64,000 bases of DNA from the NCBI RefSeq assembly GCF_014695915.1, contig NZ_JACJPF010000111.1, forward strand, positions 1 to 64,000, in the 5' to 3' direction. This DNA is from Trichocoleus sp. FACHB-40. GTDB taxonomy: Bacteria; Cyanobacteriota; Cyanobacteriia; Cyanobacteriales; FACHB-T130. The translations under genes were made by a program, and so were the position numbers. The notes under the pieces are model-generated. The model was not told the origin of the DNA. It searched no databases and worked only from the letters and a program-made list of their open reading frames with translations. Of this stretch, positions 26,529-35,781 are shown in pieces (the stretch's first letter is position 1; every line of letters begins with the position of its first letter).

Positions 26529-28352
26529 TTATGCGGGAACTTGGATTTTCTGAGTACCTGCAAGCCCAAAGGCAGTGTGAATTGCTTGTAAAGCAAGAAC
26601 ACCTTGATCTTGGGCGACAACGCAGCTAATTTTGATTTCAGATGTAGTAATCATCTGAATATTTATTTGGTGCTGGGATAGCGCTTCAAACATTTTGGCG
26701 GCGATACCAGGTTGTCCCACCATTCCGGAACCAACGATACTAACTTTAGCGATCGCAGTATCCACCGCAACTTCACCGCAACCTAATGAAGGTGCGATTG
26801 ATAAAAGTGCTTTTTGCGCTTCTTGTGCATCCGCTTGGGCGACAGTGAAAGCAATATCGCGGGTGGCGATGCCATTAATTACCCGACAGCGTTGCGATTG
26901 AATAATCATATCCACGCTGATATTTTTCTGGGCTAATAATTCAAACACTTGCGCCGCCATTCCCGGACGATCTGGAACGTGGCGAATCGCTAGACGTGCT
27001 TGGTTGAAATCTAGGGCGACACCGCGCACCGGAGGAGAAGATTGTGGCGTGTTTGTGTGTTGTGAATGCCCACTAGGTCTGACTGGGGAACTATCTACCT
27101 CGAAAGTTTGGCAAAGCAGGGAAATAGCGCGATCGCAATCATCCGCATCAACTACGCAACTAACTTTCACTTCCGAGGTGGAAATCATCTGGATGTTGAT
27201 TCCCGCACTAGAGAGAGTGGCAAACATCTGCGCCGCCACGCCAGGACGACCGATCATCCCCGCACCAGCAATGGAGACTTTGGCGATGTGCCGCGCCACC
27301 ATCACCTCAGCTTCTCCCTGTTCTGGGCTGTTTTGGGTACGGAGGGCGGGCGCGATCGCTGCTGCTACTGCTTCCGCCCGATTGATCACGTTTTTGCTGA
27401 CAGTAAAGGCAATATCGTTAGTATTTCCTTCGTGTATTGACTGAATAATTAAGTCGATGTCTAAGGCTTGATGGGCAATTTCACCGAATAACCGCGCCGC
27501 CACGCCAGGACGATCCGGCACCCGCAACAGCGCTATCTTCGCCTGGTCAGTATCAAATTCTACCCCGTCTACTGGTAGGGCAATTTCTAAATCTTGGAGC
27601 GATCGCGGTTTTGGTGTCGGGGAGATCACTCGCGTACCGGGGTCATCTGTCCAGCTGGAACGCACCACCAACTCCACGCCGTAATTCCGCGCAATCTCCA
27701 CAGCGCGGGGATGCAGCACTTTGGCACCCAAGCTGGCTAATTCCAGCATTTCATCGCAGGTAATCTCTTCCATTAGTTGTGCTTCTGGCACCAGTCGCGG
27801 ATCTGTGGTAAAAATTCCCGGTACATCCGTGTATATTTCGCAACAGCTTGCTCGTAAAGCTGCCGCCAGAGCCACCGCTGAAGTATCAGATCCGCCGCGT
27901 CCCAAGGTGGTAATTTCCAAATCTTCTATGCTGCTGATGCCTTGGAAACCAGCAACCACAACTACTTTACCCGCGTCTAGGTGACGTTCCATGCGCTCTG
28001 TCTGAATGTGCAGAATCCGGGCGCGGGTGTGTTCCGCTTCGGTAACAATTCCTACCTGTGCGCCCGTGAGAGAAATTGCTGGTTGTCCCAATTCCTGCAA
28101 TGCCATACTCAGCAAGGCGATGGTAACTTGTTCGCCTGTGGAGAGCAGCATATCCATTTCCCGGCGACTGGGATTAGTGGATATTTCGGTAGCTAATTTT
28201 ACCAGTCCATCAGTAGTTTTACCCATCGCGGAAACTACGACAACTAAGGAGTTGCCCATCTGGACTGCTTTATGAACGCGCTGTGCGACTGTTTGAATGC
28301 GTTCAACCGATCCTACTGAAGTTCCGCCGTATTTTTGGACTATTAGCGCCAT
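26529..28352 (-). CDS. lysC: Aspartate kinase
   Basis: A 607-residue aspartokinase, first step of the aspartate pathway to lysine, threonine and methionine. The kinase domain spans about 1-250 (ALIVQKYGGTSVGS at the start, GFQGISSIEDLEITTLGRGG, SDTSAVALAAAL). Two pairs of ACT domains follow (about 270-425 and 445-600; ALLRVPDRPGVAARLFGEIA, SIAGAGMIGRPGVAAQMF, RHVPDRPGMAAQVF, SIVGSGMVGQPGIAAKMF). The four-ACT form of about 600 residues is the usual cyanobacterial one; feedback by lysine and threonine is expected. ATG 28352 is chosen because MALIVQKYGG is the family start; a frame 12 codons longer exists. Confidence 0.95.
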   Translation of the reverse strand: MALIVQKYGGTSVGSVERIQTVAQRVHKAVQMGNSLVVVVSAMGKTTDGLVKLATEISTNPSRREMDMLLSTGEQVTIALLSMALQELGQPAISLTGAQVGIVTEAEHTRARILHIQTERMERHLDAGKVVVVAGFQGISSIEDLEITTLGRGGSDTSAVALAAALRASCCEIYTDVPGIFTTDPRLVPEAQLMEEITCDEMLELASLGAKVLHPRAVEIARNYGVELVVRSSWTDDPGTRVISPTPKPRSLQDLEIALPVDGVEFDTDQAKIALLRVPDRPGVAARLFGEIAHQALDIDLIIQSIHEGNTNDIAFTVSKNVINRAEAVAAAIAPALRTQNSPEQGEAEVMVARHIAKVSIAGAGMIGRPGVAAQMFATLSSAGINIQMISTSEVKVSCVVDADDCDRAISLLCQTFEVDSSPVRPSGHSQHTNTPQSSPPVRGVALDFNQARLAIRHVPDRPGMAAQVFELLAQKNISVDMIIQSQRCRVINGIATRDIAFTVAQADAQEAQKALLSIAPSLGCGEVAVDTAIAKVSIVGSGMVGQPGIAAKMFEALSQHQINIQMITTSEIKISCVVAQDQGVLALQAIHTAFGLAGTQKIQVPA

Positions 28353-28723
28353 AATTCTCTCACCAATCCTGCCTAGGGATATACCCACATTGCCTTAGCC
28401 TGTGGCTACACAAACCAAGCCTGCCTAAGCTCGTAACCGCACCAAAGGTGCGACAGGCTGACACGGCAAGGCATCTTAATTTAACCTAATTAAATTATCA
28501 GACTTGCTGGGACAAAACAGGCTGACTTTAGATTGCGTTGATTAATTATCGTCAAACATCTATCGCGGGGGGTGTGGAGATAGGGCGAAGGGCTTACGGT
28601 TCAAGGATAATGCGATCGCTAAAAATCCTAGCTGCACAAATTCAAAGATAGCCGTGTTAGTTGCGTGGGCATCGCCCACCTTACAGCTTTAGTGCGATTT
28701 GATAAGCATTGCGAGGCACTTTC
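28353..28723. other. Intergenic region
   Basis: Between the P450 stop and the aspartokinase start (both minus strand). It holds a partial inverted repeat (GCCTTAGCCTGT near 28393 against ACAGGC...CAAGGCAT near 28451-28473) and a small GTGGGC-ATC-GCCCAC hairpin at about 28665-28679. No gene or clear promoter was identified. Confidence 0.45.
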
Positions 28724-30073
28724 CTAGCCGTGCTGCACTCTCCGCCAAAACTTCACCTTTAAACCCTCGCGGGGATAGACTGTCGGTAGCATTACCATCT
28801 CCAAGTTTTGTCCGGGAAGCAGTTCCCACTCATACTCGCGGACTAATAACGCGGCAAACAGCTTGATCTCTAGTTTGGCGAACTCCCTGCCCAGACATTC
28901 TCGCAGTCCACCACCGAAGGGGATATAGCTCATCGGTTTTTGTTTATCCTCCGCCCGTTCGGCTGCAAAACGCTCTGGGTCAAAGCATTCTGGCTGAGTA
29001 TAGATGCTGCTATCTTGATGAGTCGTGCCGCTGTGATAAAGTACCTTCCAACCTTTAGGGATTAAGTAGTCATTAAACTCGCAAGATTCAATGACTTCTC
29101 TAGGACCAGTTGATGGAGGAAACACTCGCAGAACTTCCTTCAAGACTTGCTCTAGATAGGTCATCTGCTTCAGATGCTCCAGCGTCAGGGGTTGGGGAAA
29201 CCCCAATTGCTTTTGCTCTGCACGGATAGCCTCTTTAACTTCTGGATGCTGCGCTAATAGAAGACATAACGAAGAAAGGGCAGATGACAACGTATCGTGA
29301 CCCGCAAATAATAGGGTCAGAAGTTGCTCTTTGAGTTCCTGCAAACTCAGAGTGTTTCCTTCTTCATCCCGCGCTTGCAACAATAAACCTAAGACATCCT
29401 GAGTCGATGTAGCTTGTTGTTGACGCTCTTTGACTATCTCCTCAATTCGCCCCAGTATCAGCTTGCGACACCGTAACGCCCGACCAAACTTTGTCCAAGG
29501 TAAGGGTACGGGGATGGAAAGTAGCCCCTTTCCCCAAATTTCATACCACTCGCCAAAATCGCGATCGCTGGCAGCTTCCGTTCCTACCAGCAACTTGCAA
29601 GCCACATCCAGCGTGTATTTTCTTAGTTCCGAGTACCAGGAAAACTGACCCAAAAGCTCCCACTTGTGGAGATAACTGCGGCTAATCTCCTCCATTGTGG
29701 AGGCATACCCTGCTAGTGCGCGAGGTTGGAAGGCTTGCGATAGCAATTTGCGCTGTCTTAGATGTTCATCCCCCATCTGCATCACTACCGATCCAGTTCC
29801 CATCAACGCTTTGGTCTGCGGGGGGACACCATCCGCAATTCCGTCAGAAAAGTAGTGTTTCTCGTTGGCAAAGAGAAAGCGGGTTGCCTCAGCTCCAATC
29901 AAGAAGATGGTAGGACGACCCAACACATGAGTTTTGAAGATTCGTCCGTATTGCTGGTGTCGCTTCTGTACAAAGTTTGGATCGCGTAAAAAGCTAATGG
30001 TTTCGCCAATAATTGGTAGACCAAAGCTCCCAGGAGGTAAAGGTAGCGATCGCGCTTGTTTGGTGGTTGTCAT
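28724..30073 (-). CDS. Cytochrome P450, CYP120-like
   Basis: A 449-residue P450 monooxygenase. Visible landmarks: proline-rich start LPLPPGSFGLPIIGETISFL, I-helix LLFAGHDTLSS, ExxR in KEVLRVFPP, and heme loop FGGGLRECLGREFAK with the axial Cys. These fit the CYP120/CYP26 clan; CYP120A1 of Synechocystis hydroxylates retinoids, so a retinoid or apocarotenoid substrate is plausible but inferred. No N-terminal membrane anchor. The start ATG at 30073 is preferred over one at 30154 because the longer form adds a non-conserved N-terminus that would overlap a palindrome at 30115-30132. A TetR gene lies 0.9 kb away. Confidence 0.9.
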   Translation of the reverse strand: MTTTKQARSLPLPPGSFGLPIIGETISFLRDPNFVQKRHQQYGRIFKTHVLGRPTIFLIGAEATRFLFANEKHYFSDGIADGVPPQTKALMGTGSVVMQMGDEHLRQRKLLSQAFQPRALAGYASTMEEISRSYLHKWELLGQFSWYSELRKYTLDVACKLLVGTEAASDRDFGEWYEIWGKGLLSIPVPLPWTKFGRALRCRKLILGRIEEIVKERQQQATSTQDVLGLLLQARDEEGNTLSLQELKEQLLTLLFAGHDTLSSALSSLCLLLAQHPEVKEAIRAEQKQLGFPQPLTLEHLKQMTYLEQVLKEVLRVFPPSTGPREVIESCEFNDYLIPKGWKVLYHSGTTHQDSSIYTQPECFDPERFAAERAEDKQKPMSYIPFGGGLRECLGREFAKLEIKLFAALLVREYEWELLPGQNLEMVMLPTVYPREGLKVKFWRRVQHG

Positions 30074-30114
30074 TGTTTTCTCTTGGCTCCACAACAAATG
30101 GACAGCATTAATAT

Positions 30115-30132
30115 CGATACGATTGAGTATCG
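30115..30132. promoter_or_regulatory. Candidate TetR-type operator (CGATAC-N6-GTATCG)
   Basis: CGATACGATTGAGTATCG is a perfect 6-bp dyad with a 6-base spacer, in an AT-rich region 42 bases upstream of the P450 start. Size and form suit a TetR-family operator. A TetR gene lies nearby at 30969. Binding is inferred. Confidence 0.5.
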
Positions 30133-30322
30133 TAATTACAATAGGGAGTGTCAAGAGGAGCTGCCTTAGGGTCGCAGGACATTTTAGACAGAGCGACAGC
30201 TTTTAAAATTCACCAGGCTATTCCTAACTCCCAACTTGTTTTCTTCTTTTGTATGAATCATGACCGCCTCCTGACAGACTTGATATGAATGAGTAAGTAC
30301 CTAAAATCGAGGACAATTAGCG

Positions 30323-30877
30323 ATGTTGAAGGGAGAACGACTAACGCTACGGGGTATACGGCGGGATGATCTGCCGAAACTGTGCGAGTTTAACAATGAT
30401 TTAGCCGTTGAATTGGCAGGTGGGGGCGATCCGCCAATCCCCCAATCCCTGGAACGGCTACAAGCAGAGTTTGATCAAAATGCCGCTAAAGGTGGACGAG
30501 ATGGCACCTGGTTTGCGATCGAGGCAGATGGCAAGTTCATTGGGCAGTGCGGCTTGGTTGGTTTTGATATATTTCAGGGGGTGGCGCGTGTCTGCGAATT
30601 AGGCATTGCAATTGGGGATAAGGAATATTGGGGACGCGGCTACGGTCGTGAAGCGATCGCATTGCTGCTGAATTATGCGTTTCGATACTGGAATCTACAT
30701 CGAGTTTGGTTAAGGACAAACTCAAGGAATGAACGAGCGATTCGCTGTTATCAATCCTGTGGATTTGTGGAAGAAGGTCGCCTCCGGGGTCACGAGTGGT
30801 ATGACGGCAGATACGTTGATACGCTGTGCATGGGAATATTGCGCGAGGAGTGGGAGCAGATTAAGAAACAAGACTGA
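30323..30877 (+). CDS. GNAT family N-acetyltransferase (RimJ/RimL type)
   Basis: A 184-residue acetyltransferase using acetyl-CoA. It starts MLKGERLTLRGIRRDDLPKL, the RimJ/RimL-type entry. The acetyl-CoA loop is YWGRGYGREAIALLLNYAF, and the C-terminal block YQSCGFVEEGRLRGHEWYDG is typical of the family. The acceptor may be a protein N-terminus or a small molecule; this cannot be told. It is divergent from the P450 and 91 bases upstream of the TetR gene, so it may be in one transcript with it. Confidence 0.85.
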   Translation: MLKGERLTLRGIRRDDLPKLCEFNNDLAVELAGGGDPPIPQSLERLQAEFDQNAAKGGRDGTWFAIEADGKFIGQCGLVGFDIFQGVARVCELGIAIGDKEYWGRGYGREAIALLLNYAFRYWNLHRVWLRTNSRNERAIRCYQSCGFVEEGRLRGHEWYDGRYVDTLCMGILREEWEQIKKQD

Positions 30878-30902
30878 TTGCATCTAACGCAACTCCCCAT
30901 TT

Positions 30903-30946
30903 GACAATTCTTTGAGAACGCTTGAAGCAAATTGTCCTTGAGAACG
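30903..30946. promoter_or_regulatory. Repeats just upstream of the TetR gene
   Basis: GACAATT (30903-30909) and AATTGTC (30930-30936) form a perfect inverted pair, and TTGAGAACG occurs twice (30912-30920, 30938-30946). They sit in the 91-base gap before the TetR start. They differ from the dyad near the P450, so they may be an autoregulatory site or promoter parts. Weak evidence. Confidence 0.3.
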
Positions 30947-30968
30947 TTGTTTGGGCGAAGATGAGTTT

Positions 30969-31559
30969 ATGAGTAAACCTATCAAAAGCCCGCCTGGACG
31001 CCCACGTAGCGAAAAATCTCATCAAGCGATTCTACAAGCAACTCTTGAGCTGCTAGCAGAAATGGGATATCAATCTATGAGCATCGAAGCGATCGCTGCA
31101 CGCGCTAAAGTGGGCAAAACTACCATTTATCGGCGGTACAGTTCTAAAGAAGAACTGGTTGCAGACGCGATTGAAAGCCTCAGAGAGGAAATATTGATAC
31201 TAGACACAGGCAGCCTTTGGGGAGATATTGATATCCTCATTGAGAATGCAGCAAAAATGCTACTCAGCCCGTTAGGTCGTCAAACTGTTGCCCTAATTAT
31301 TAGTACAGCGTCTAGCAGTCCGACTTTTGCCCAGGTCTACTGGAAAAAATATCTACAACCGCGACGGCAAGCCTTTGGAGCCGTGCTGGAACGTGCTAAG
31401 GCTAGAAATGAAATCCACACAGATATAGAACCCGATTTAGTCTTCGACCTGATGAGCGGAGCAATGTTATATGCGATGGTCTTTCAACCCACTGATGAGA
31501 CATTTGAGGCATATATTCGTCGTGCTTTGGAGCTTTGTCTCAAAGGTAATACTGTCTAA
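30969..31559 (+). CDS. TetR/AcrR family transcriptional regulator
   Basis: A 196-residue repressor-type regulator. The N-terminal helix-turn-helix is clear (ILQATLELLAEMGYQSMSIE, AIAARAKVGKTTIYRRYSSK). The C-terminal ligand domain (about 80-195) is of the TetR_C type with DTGSLWGDIDILIENAAKML and MSGAMLYAMVF. ATG 30969 is chosen over an upstream TTG at 30951. Position next to a P450 and a GNAT gene suggests control of one or both; the dyad at 30115 is a candidate target. Confidence 0.9.
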   Translation: MSKPIKSPPGRPRSEKSHQAILQATLELLAEMGYQSMSIEAIAARAKVGKTTIYRRYSSKEELVADAIESLREEILILDTGSLWGDIDILIENAAKMLLSPLGRQTVALIISTASSSPTFAQVYWKKYLQPRRQAFGAVLERAKARNEIHTDIEPDLVFDLMSGAMLYAMVFQPTDETFEAYIRRALELCLKGNTV

Positions 31560-31619
31560 AATCGCATCGAGGCAGGTGTTCTGTATCAGTTAAGCTTTTC
31601 TGGAAGTTGCTCGACTTCC

Positions 31620-31640
31620 TTGGTGTCTCTATAACACCAA
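31620..31640 (+). terminator. Short hairpin after the TetR gene
   Basis: TTGGTGT-CTCTATA-ACACCAA has a perfect 7-base stem, about 60 bases past the TetR stop. No clear T-run follows on the plus strand, so its role as terminator is tentative. Confidence 0.35.
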
Positions 31641-31735
31641 CCATAGATTTACCACAAGAGCCACTAACTTTCACAACTCTGCTGACCAGCGCTTCCCGAT
31701 TGCGAGCGCATTATCATCTTCTGTATTTTTCGGAT

Positions 31736-32374
31736 TTAATTCTCACTTGCTAATTTTTGTCGTAACTCCCGAATCGCAACGCTGGTATTGCGCTCGGAGG
31801 CAATTCGGAAACACTCTGTGATGAATGCTGAAACATTAATATTGGGAAAAAAGCGGCTACTGGTTACAACCGTGTAGCGATCGCTCTGCAATTGGTAAAT
31901 CTTAAGTTGGTTCTTTTTATATAACCAAACTTCCGGCACTCGATAGGGCAGGTAGTCGTTTACATCAGTGTAGCTGGTTACATCTATCTCAATTACTAAA
32001 TCGGGGGATGGTTCAATGCCCCAGTTGATTCGATCTTTCCCTGCAACATCTGCCCAGTTATCGATATAGAAGCAGTAGTCCGGTTCAATGCCGCTAATCT
32101 CTGGCAGTTCCATTGTGATTGGGGTAAACGCTTCGTAGTCCCGCCCTAAATGGTCTAGGAGAGCTATTACGACCATTGCAATAACGTGGGCTTCTCGTCC
32201 GTGTCGGGGTAGCGGTGACATTAACAGAATCTCTCCGGGTCGATACTTAATGCGCGGTATTGAGCGATCGCCTAGTTGTTCAGTTAGTGCTTGATAGTCC
32301 TGCCAACTACCGGGTAGCCGCACCACTGCGCCTGCGGGTAACTGGATTTTCTCTGGTGTGATAACTGCAAACAT
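31736..32374 (-). CDS. Uma2 family protein (PD-(D/E)XK nuclease fold)
   Basis: A 212-residue Uma2/DUF820 protein from a different branch than the ones at 11475 and 20862. Features: RIKYRPGEILLMSPLPRHGR, GIEPDYCFYIDNW and PDLVIEIDVTSYTD with the nuclease-fold acidic residues, then VPEVWLYKKNQLKIYQL. ATG 32374 (MFAVITPEKIQ) is preferred to 32416. Role unknown. Confidence 0.85.
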   Translation of the reverse strand: MFAVITPEKIQLPAGAVVRLPGSWQDYQALTEQLGDRSIPRIKYRPGEILLMSPLPRHGREAHVIAMVVIALLDHLGRDYEAFTPITMELPEISGIEPDYCFYIDNWADVAGKDRINWGIEPSPDLVIEIDVTSYTDVNDYLPYRVPEVWLYKKNQLKIYQLQSDRYTVVTSSRFFPNINVSAFITECFRIASERNTSVAIRELRQKLASEN

Positions 32375-32648
32375 GGAACTTATACCTCCACCTCCACTGT
32401 AATCCTTGTATTGCACCTAGCCATCGTGTCGCAGCACAACAAAAATGTTTTGCTCCAAAAAAGTATGGATCGTCTCCTAAAAATCTGACTAATCTTTTTA
32501 TAAACTCATAAAAATTGATGTTAGAAAAATTTTGTAAAACTATCTGTCAGAAATGAATCGGTAATTCAGGCAATGTGAATATCCGATTTTAGAGTGGCAA
32601 GTAAAAAGGACGATGCGCTGAGGCGCTACCCCACTCTTTTGCTCCCGA

Positions 32649-33107
32649 TCATTCCATCATTTCATCTGTCGCAGGTTCACCTGGATAGAAGACTTCGCTT
32701 AAAGTTTCCTCTAACGTATAACGACATTCTTGGGGAAAGGTTGAAAACGGCAGGTTGGTTTCTCCTGATGCTAAATCCCTCCCGTTCTCATAAGCTTCCT
32801 GTAGAGCCTCATCAAGATAAGGCTTCAGACTAGGATTATCTCTTAGCAATTTTAGGCTCTCCCGCCGTTGTACTCGAATCGTTGCTAACCAACTACGGCT
32901 GCGTCGTTCTAATTGATATTCCCATTTCAACAAATGCCCAATTAACACACTCAAGCGATTTCGTAGTTCTGCACGTTGTTGTTTTCCCAACGATTCAATC
33001 TCCTCGATTAAATTGGGCAAGTCAAGCTGAGTCCATTGCTGCTGTTGGAGGAGGAGTGCTTGTTGCTGAGTCCAAGCGTAGAAGTCGGTTTCGTAGAGGT
33101 TCTGCAT
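32649..33107 (-). CDS. DUF29 family protein
   Basis: A 152-residue DUF29 protein, a family found mostly in cyanobacteria and proteobacteria. Signature parts: LYETDFYAWTQQQALLLQQQ, LPNLIEEIESLGKQQRAELR, LLKWEYQLERRSRSWLATI, RRESLKLLRDNPSLKPYLDE, and CRYTLEETLSEVFYPG. ATG 33107 has GGGAAG upstream and gives the usual family start; a longer frame begins at 33146. Function unknown; some members are linked to toxin-antitoxin-like contexts. Confidence 0.85.
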   Translation of the reverse strand: MQNLYETDFYAWTQQQALLLQQQQWTQLDLPNLIEEIESLGKQQRAELRNRLSVLIGHLLKWEYQLERRSRSWLATIRVQRRESLKLLRDNPSLKPYLDEALQEAYENGRDLASGETNLPFSTFPQECRYTLEETLSEVFYPGEPATDEMME

Positions 33108-33423
33108 CAGGCTTCCCGCTGTCTGTTGGTTTTTTGGTGTTTGCATCGCGCCGTCAAAACCAGGAAATCGTTATCCCAATTTTAGAGCCACTGGCAAAAG
33201 CGCGATCGCGTTTTATCGTTCACCATGCGATCGCTTCCCACCAACTACCTCTTCGGTAATACTTTTTTTACTAAATAGCTCTACCTGTAGCCGCCGCTAC
33301 GCTTGCTTTAAACTAGGCACACTAAGGTAATATGAACATCTGTAACGAAAACCTCGTCAGTTGGTAAAGAAATGTTTGTTCAACGACAGCCACGGGCAAC
33401 ATAAAACAAAGGATGTCAATTTT

Positions 33424-34785
33424 ATGGTAAAACCAGTGGAAAATCAGTCTCCTCACAATGTAGTTATTGTCGGTGGCGGTTTTGGCGGACTATATGCAGC
33501 CAAAGCACTTGGTCGCGCTCCTGTCAATGTGACGCTAATCGATAAACGCAACTTTCATCTATTTCAACCACTCCTTTATCAAGTCGCCACGGGTACACTT
33601 TCCCCCGCTGATATTTCCTCCCCTCTCCGCGCTGTAGTCAGTGAAAACGAGAATACTAAAGTGATTATGGGAGAAGTGAAGGATATCGATCCAGAACAGC
33701 GAAAAATATTCCTGAGTGGGGAAGAATTAAATTACGATACTCTGATTGTTGCTACAGGTGTAAGTCATTTCTATTTTGGAAATGATCACTGGGAAACGGT
33801 AGCGCCTGGGTTGAAAACTATTGAAAATGCCCTGGAAATGCGGCGGCGCATTTTTATGGCATTTGAAGCGGCGGAGAAAGAAACAGATCCGGAAAAACGG
33901 CGTGCCTGGTTGACATTTGTGATCGTTGGTGGTGGGCCAACAGGCGTAGAATTAGCGGGAGCGATCGCAGAATTAGCCTTCAGCACCCTCAAAAAAGATT
34001 TCCGCAACATCGACACCGCAGAAGCAAAAGTTTTGTTGCTGGAAGGAATGGATCGCATTTTGCCACCCTACGCACCAGATTTATCGGAAAAAGCCGAAAA
34101 ATCCCTCAACAAATTGGGCGTAACTGTGCAAACAAAGACGCTAGTCACGAATATTGACAATAATATTGTCACCACAAAACAAGGAGATACAGTCGAAGAA
34201 ATTCCCGCTAGAACAATTTTATGGGCTGCTGGGGTTAAAGCTTCGGCGATGGGAAAAGTTTTAGCAGAACGCGCAGGCGCTCAACTTGACCGTTCAGGGC
34301 GAGTCATCGTTGAAGCTGACTTGAGTGTAGCAGGACATCCCAATATTTTTGTTATTGGGGACTTAGCGAATTATACTCATCAAACCGGGAAACCGTTACC
34401 CGGTGTAGCGCCTGTAGCGATGCAGCAAGGCGAGTATGTCGCCAACCTAATTAAACAGCAACTTGCTGGTTACAGTATGCTACCGTTCCAGTACATTGAC
34501 CGAGGAAGTTTAGCAGTTATTGGACGTAATGCAGCGGTTGCAGACCTTGGTTTTGTGAAATTCTCTGGTGTAATCGCTTGGTTAATTTGGGTATTTATCC
34601 ACATTTATTATCTCATTGAATTTGACAACAAACTGATAGTGCTGCTCCAGTGGGGCTGGAACTATTGGACGAAGAAACGCGGCGCACGTTTGATTACTGG
34701 TGAGGAATCAAGTGGACGAATAGCAGTTGACGCTAACGGTGATTTTTATGCGCCAGTGAAAAGCAAAGAAGCGGTGGAAGTTTAA
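33424..34785 (+). CDS. Type II NADH dehydrogenase-like FAD oxidoreductase
   Basis: A 453-residue NDH-2-type flavoprotein passing electrons from NAD(P)H to quinone without pumping protons. Two Rossmann motifs: VVIVGGGFGGLYAAKALG (FAD) near 14 and FVIVGGGPTGVELAGAIAEL (NADH) near 170. NIFVIGDLANYTH is the FAD-binding ATG-type motif. The C-terminus (about 375-415) is hydrophobic, VIAWLIWVFIHIYYLIEF, as in membrane-attached NDH-2. ATG 33424 with AAAGGA upstream is chosen; an upstream TTG at 33361 gives a poorly conserved extension. Cyanobacteria carry several NDH-2 proteins, some with redox-sensing roles. Confidence 0.88.
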   Translation: MVKPVENQSPHNVVIVGGGFGGLYAAKALGRAPVNVTLIDKRNFHLFQPLLYQVATGTLSPADISSPLRAVVSENENTKVIMGEVKDIDPEQRKIFLSGEELNYDTLIVATGVSHFYFGNDHWETVAPGLKTIENALEMRRRIFMAFEAAEKETDPEKRRAWLTFVIVGGGPTGVELAGAIAELAFSTLKKDFRNIDTAEAKVLLLEGMDRILPPYAPDLSEKAEKSLNKLGVTVQTKTLVTNIDNNIVTTKQGDTVEEIPARTILWAAGVKASAMGKVLAERAGAQLDRSGRVIVEADLSVAGHPNIFVIGDLANYTHQTGKPLPGVAPVAMQQGEYVANLIKQQLAGYSMLPFQYIDRGSLAVIGRNAAVADLGFVKFSGVIAWLIWVFIHIYYLIEFDNKLIVLLQWGWNYWTKKRGARLITGEESSGRIAVDANGDFYAPVKSKEAVEV

Positions 34786-35010
34786 ACGCAAAGGTACGCT
34801 CATGTTAGCGCAGAGGTACAAGAGAGAAAAAACACCCGGCGATGTTCATAATCACGGCTGTATAAACTATCGTCCACCGGCGACGACTTTTCGACCCAAG
34901 CCGCAGTGGATAAGATTCTGTGTAGTCGCGAATTTTATTCGTCAAGCCTGGGCTTCTTTCTTGTACCTTTGCTTTTTAAAACAATACCGTTTACTTAAGC
35001 ATATGTGTTG
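34786..35010. other. Spacer with repeat remnant
   Basis: Directly after the NDH-2 stop comes AACGCAAAGGTACGCTCATG ... AGCGCAGAGGTACAAGAGAG, matching the GCAGAGG-type short repeats of cyanobacterial spacers; a translated relative is at 59118-59165. No gene is recognised. Confidence 0.5.
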
Positions 35011-35011
35011 A

Positions 35012-35070
35012 CCACTATCATGATTAGGTAGTGGTAAATATGTAGTAAAAGGTTAAATGTATCAAATAAA
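35012..35070. repeat. Solo end of the GGTAGTGGTAAATATGTAGT element family
   Basis: GGTAGTGGTAAATATGTAGT begins at 35027 and continues AAAAGGTTAAATGTAT, nearly matching the left end of the MITE that splits the glucoamylase gene (60541 onward). Just before it, CCACTATCATGATTAGGTAGTGG forms a small inverted repeat with it. The other end of a full element is not seen, so this is probably a decayed or solo copy. Confidence 0.75.
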
Positions 35071-35228
35071 AAGCTTTCATTATGACCCTTCCTGGTAGTT
35101 GTTTATTTAGCTGAATAAGTGGTTCTTCAGACCAGACAACCAGTATAATTTTTAATCAATATCAATTTTTAAATCTGAACTCATATTAAATGTTATGATT
35201 TTTAAAAATACCAAAATTTTTAGTAATT

Positions 35229-35312
35229 CTGCTTACTTCTAGACCTGACTGCCCTCCTTGTGGTTCTAACCATATTGTTAAAAATGGTAGAATCTACAAT
35301 AAAAAACCCTGA
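35229..35312 (+). pseudogene. Fragment of an IS1-type InsA protein
   Basis: The frame reads SRPDCPPCGSNHIVKNGRIY then NKKP and stops at TGA 35310. CPxCGSNHIVKNGRI is the zinc-finger start of IS1-family InsA proteins. Only about 25 residues are left, without a start codon. Confidence 0.7.
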
Positions 35313-35363
35313 AGGGTTAACCAGTGGGGCGGAAAGGCTTGTCTAGCCAGAAGTGGACAGATT

Positions 35364-35760
35364 ATGGTAAAAAAAGTTCGGGCAATCTTTCGCAACAAGA
35401 CCGAACTAATGACAATATTACCCCAATCTTACCAAAGTCATTTAAAAAGTCACCTGAACCGCTCTGAGTATTTAATCCTAACGATTCTGATAAATTTGTT
35501 GCAATCAATCAAAAAAGTCAGCTTAGAAAGTTTAGCTAATGCCTTTCCACTACCTATTACATTTGAGGGGATACGGCGGAAAATTCAAAGATTCCTATCA
35601 ATACCTAATCTTAGCTTGAGTATACTTTTGTTTACGGTAAAAGAAAAATTTATTTATCCTGGTTGAATCTAAAATTTGCTTAGAGTTAAAGCAGTTGGGT
35701 TTAGTACCTGGGTTATCATTATTTTTACAAGGAGTAAAGGTGACTAAGACCTGGAGGGGC
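35364..35760 (+). pseudogene. Remnant of an IS4-like transposase gene
   Basis: A frame with ATG at 35409 encodes MTILPQSYQSHLKSHLNRSE, YLILTILINLLQSIKKVSLE and FEGIRRKIQRFLSIPNLSLS, the N-terminus of a cyanobacterial IS4-like transposase, stopping at 35664. A later frame piece at about 35670-35745 reads LELKQLGLVPGLSLFLQGVK then VTK, which is an internal part of the same kind of protein. So the gene is cut and deleted internally. Confidence 0.65.
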
Positions 35761-35781
35761 GACGAAATAGGCTAAAAAGCT

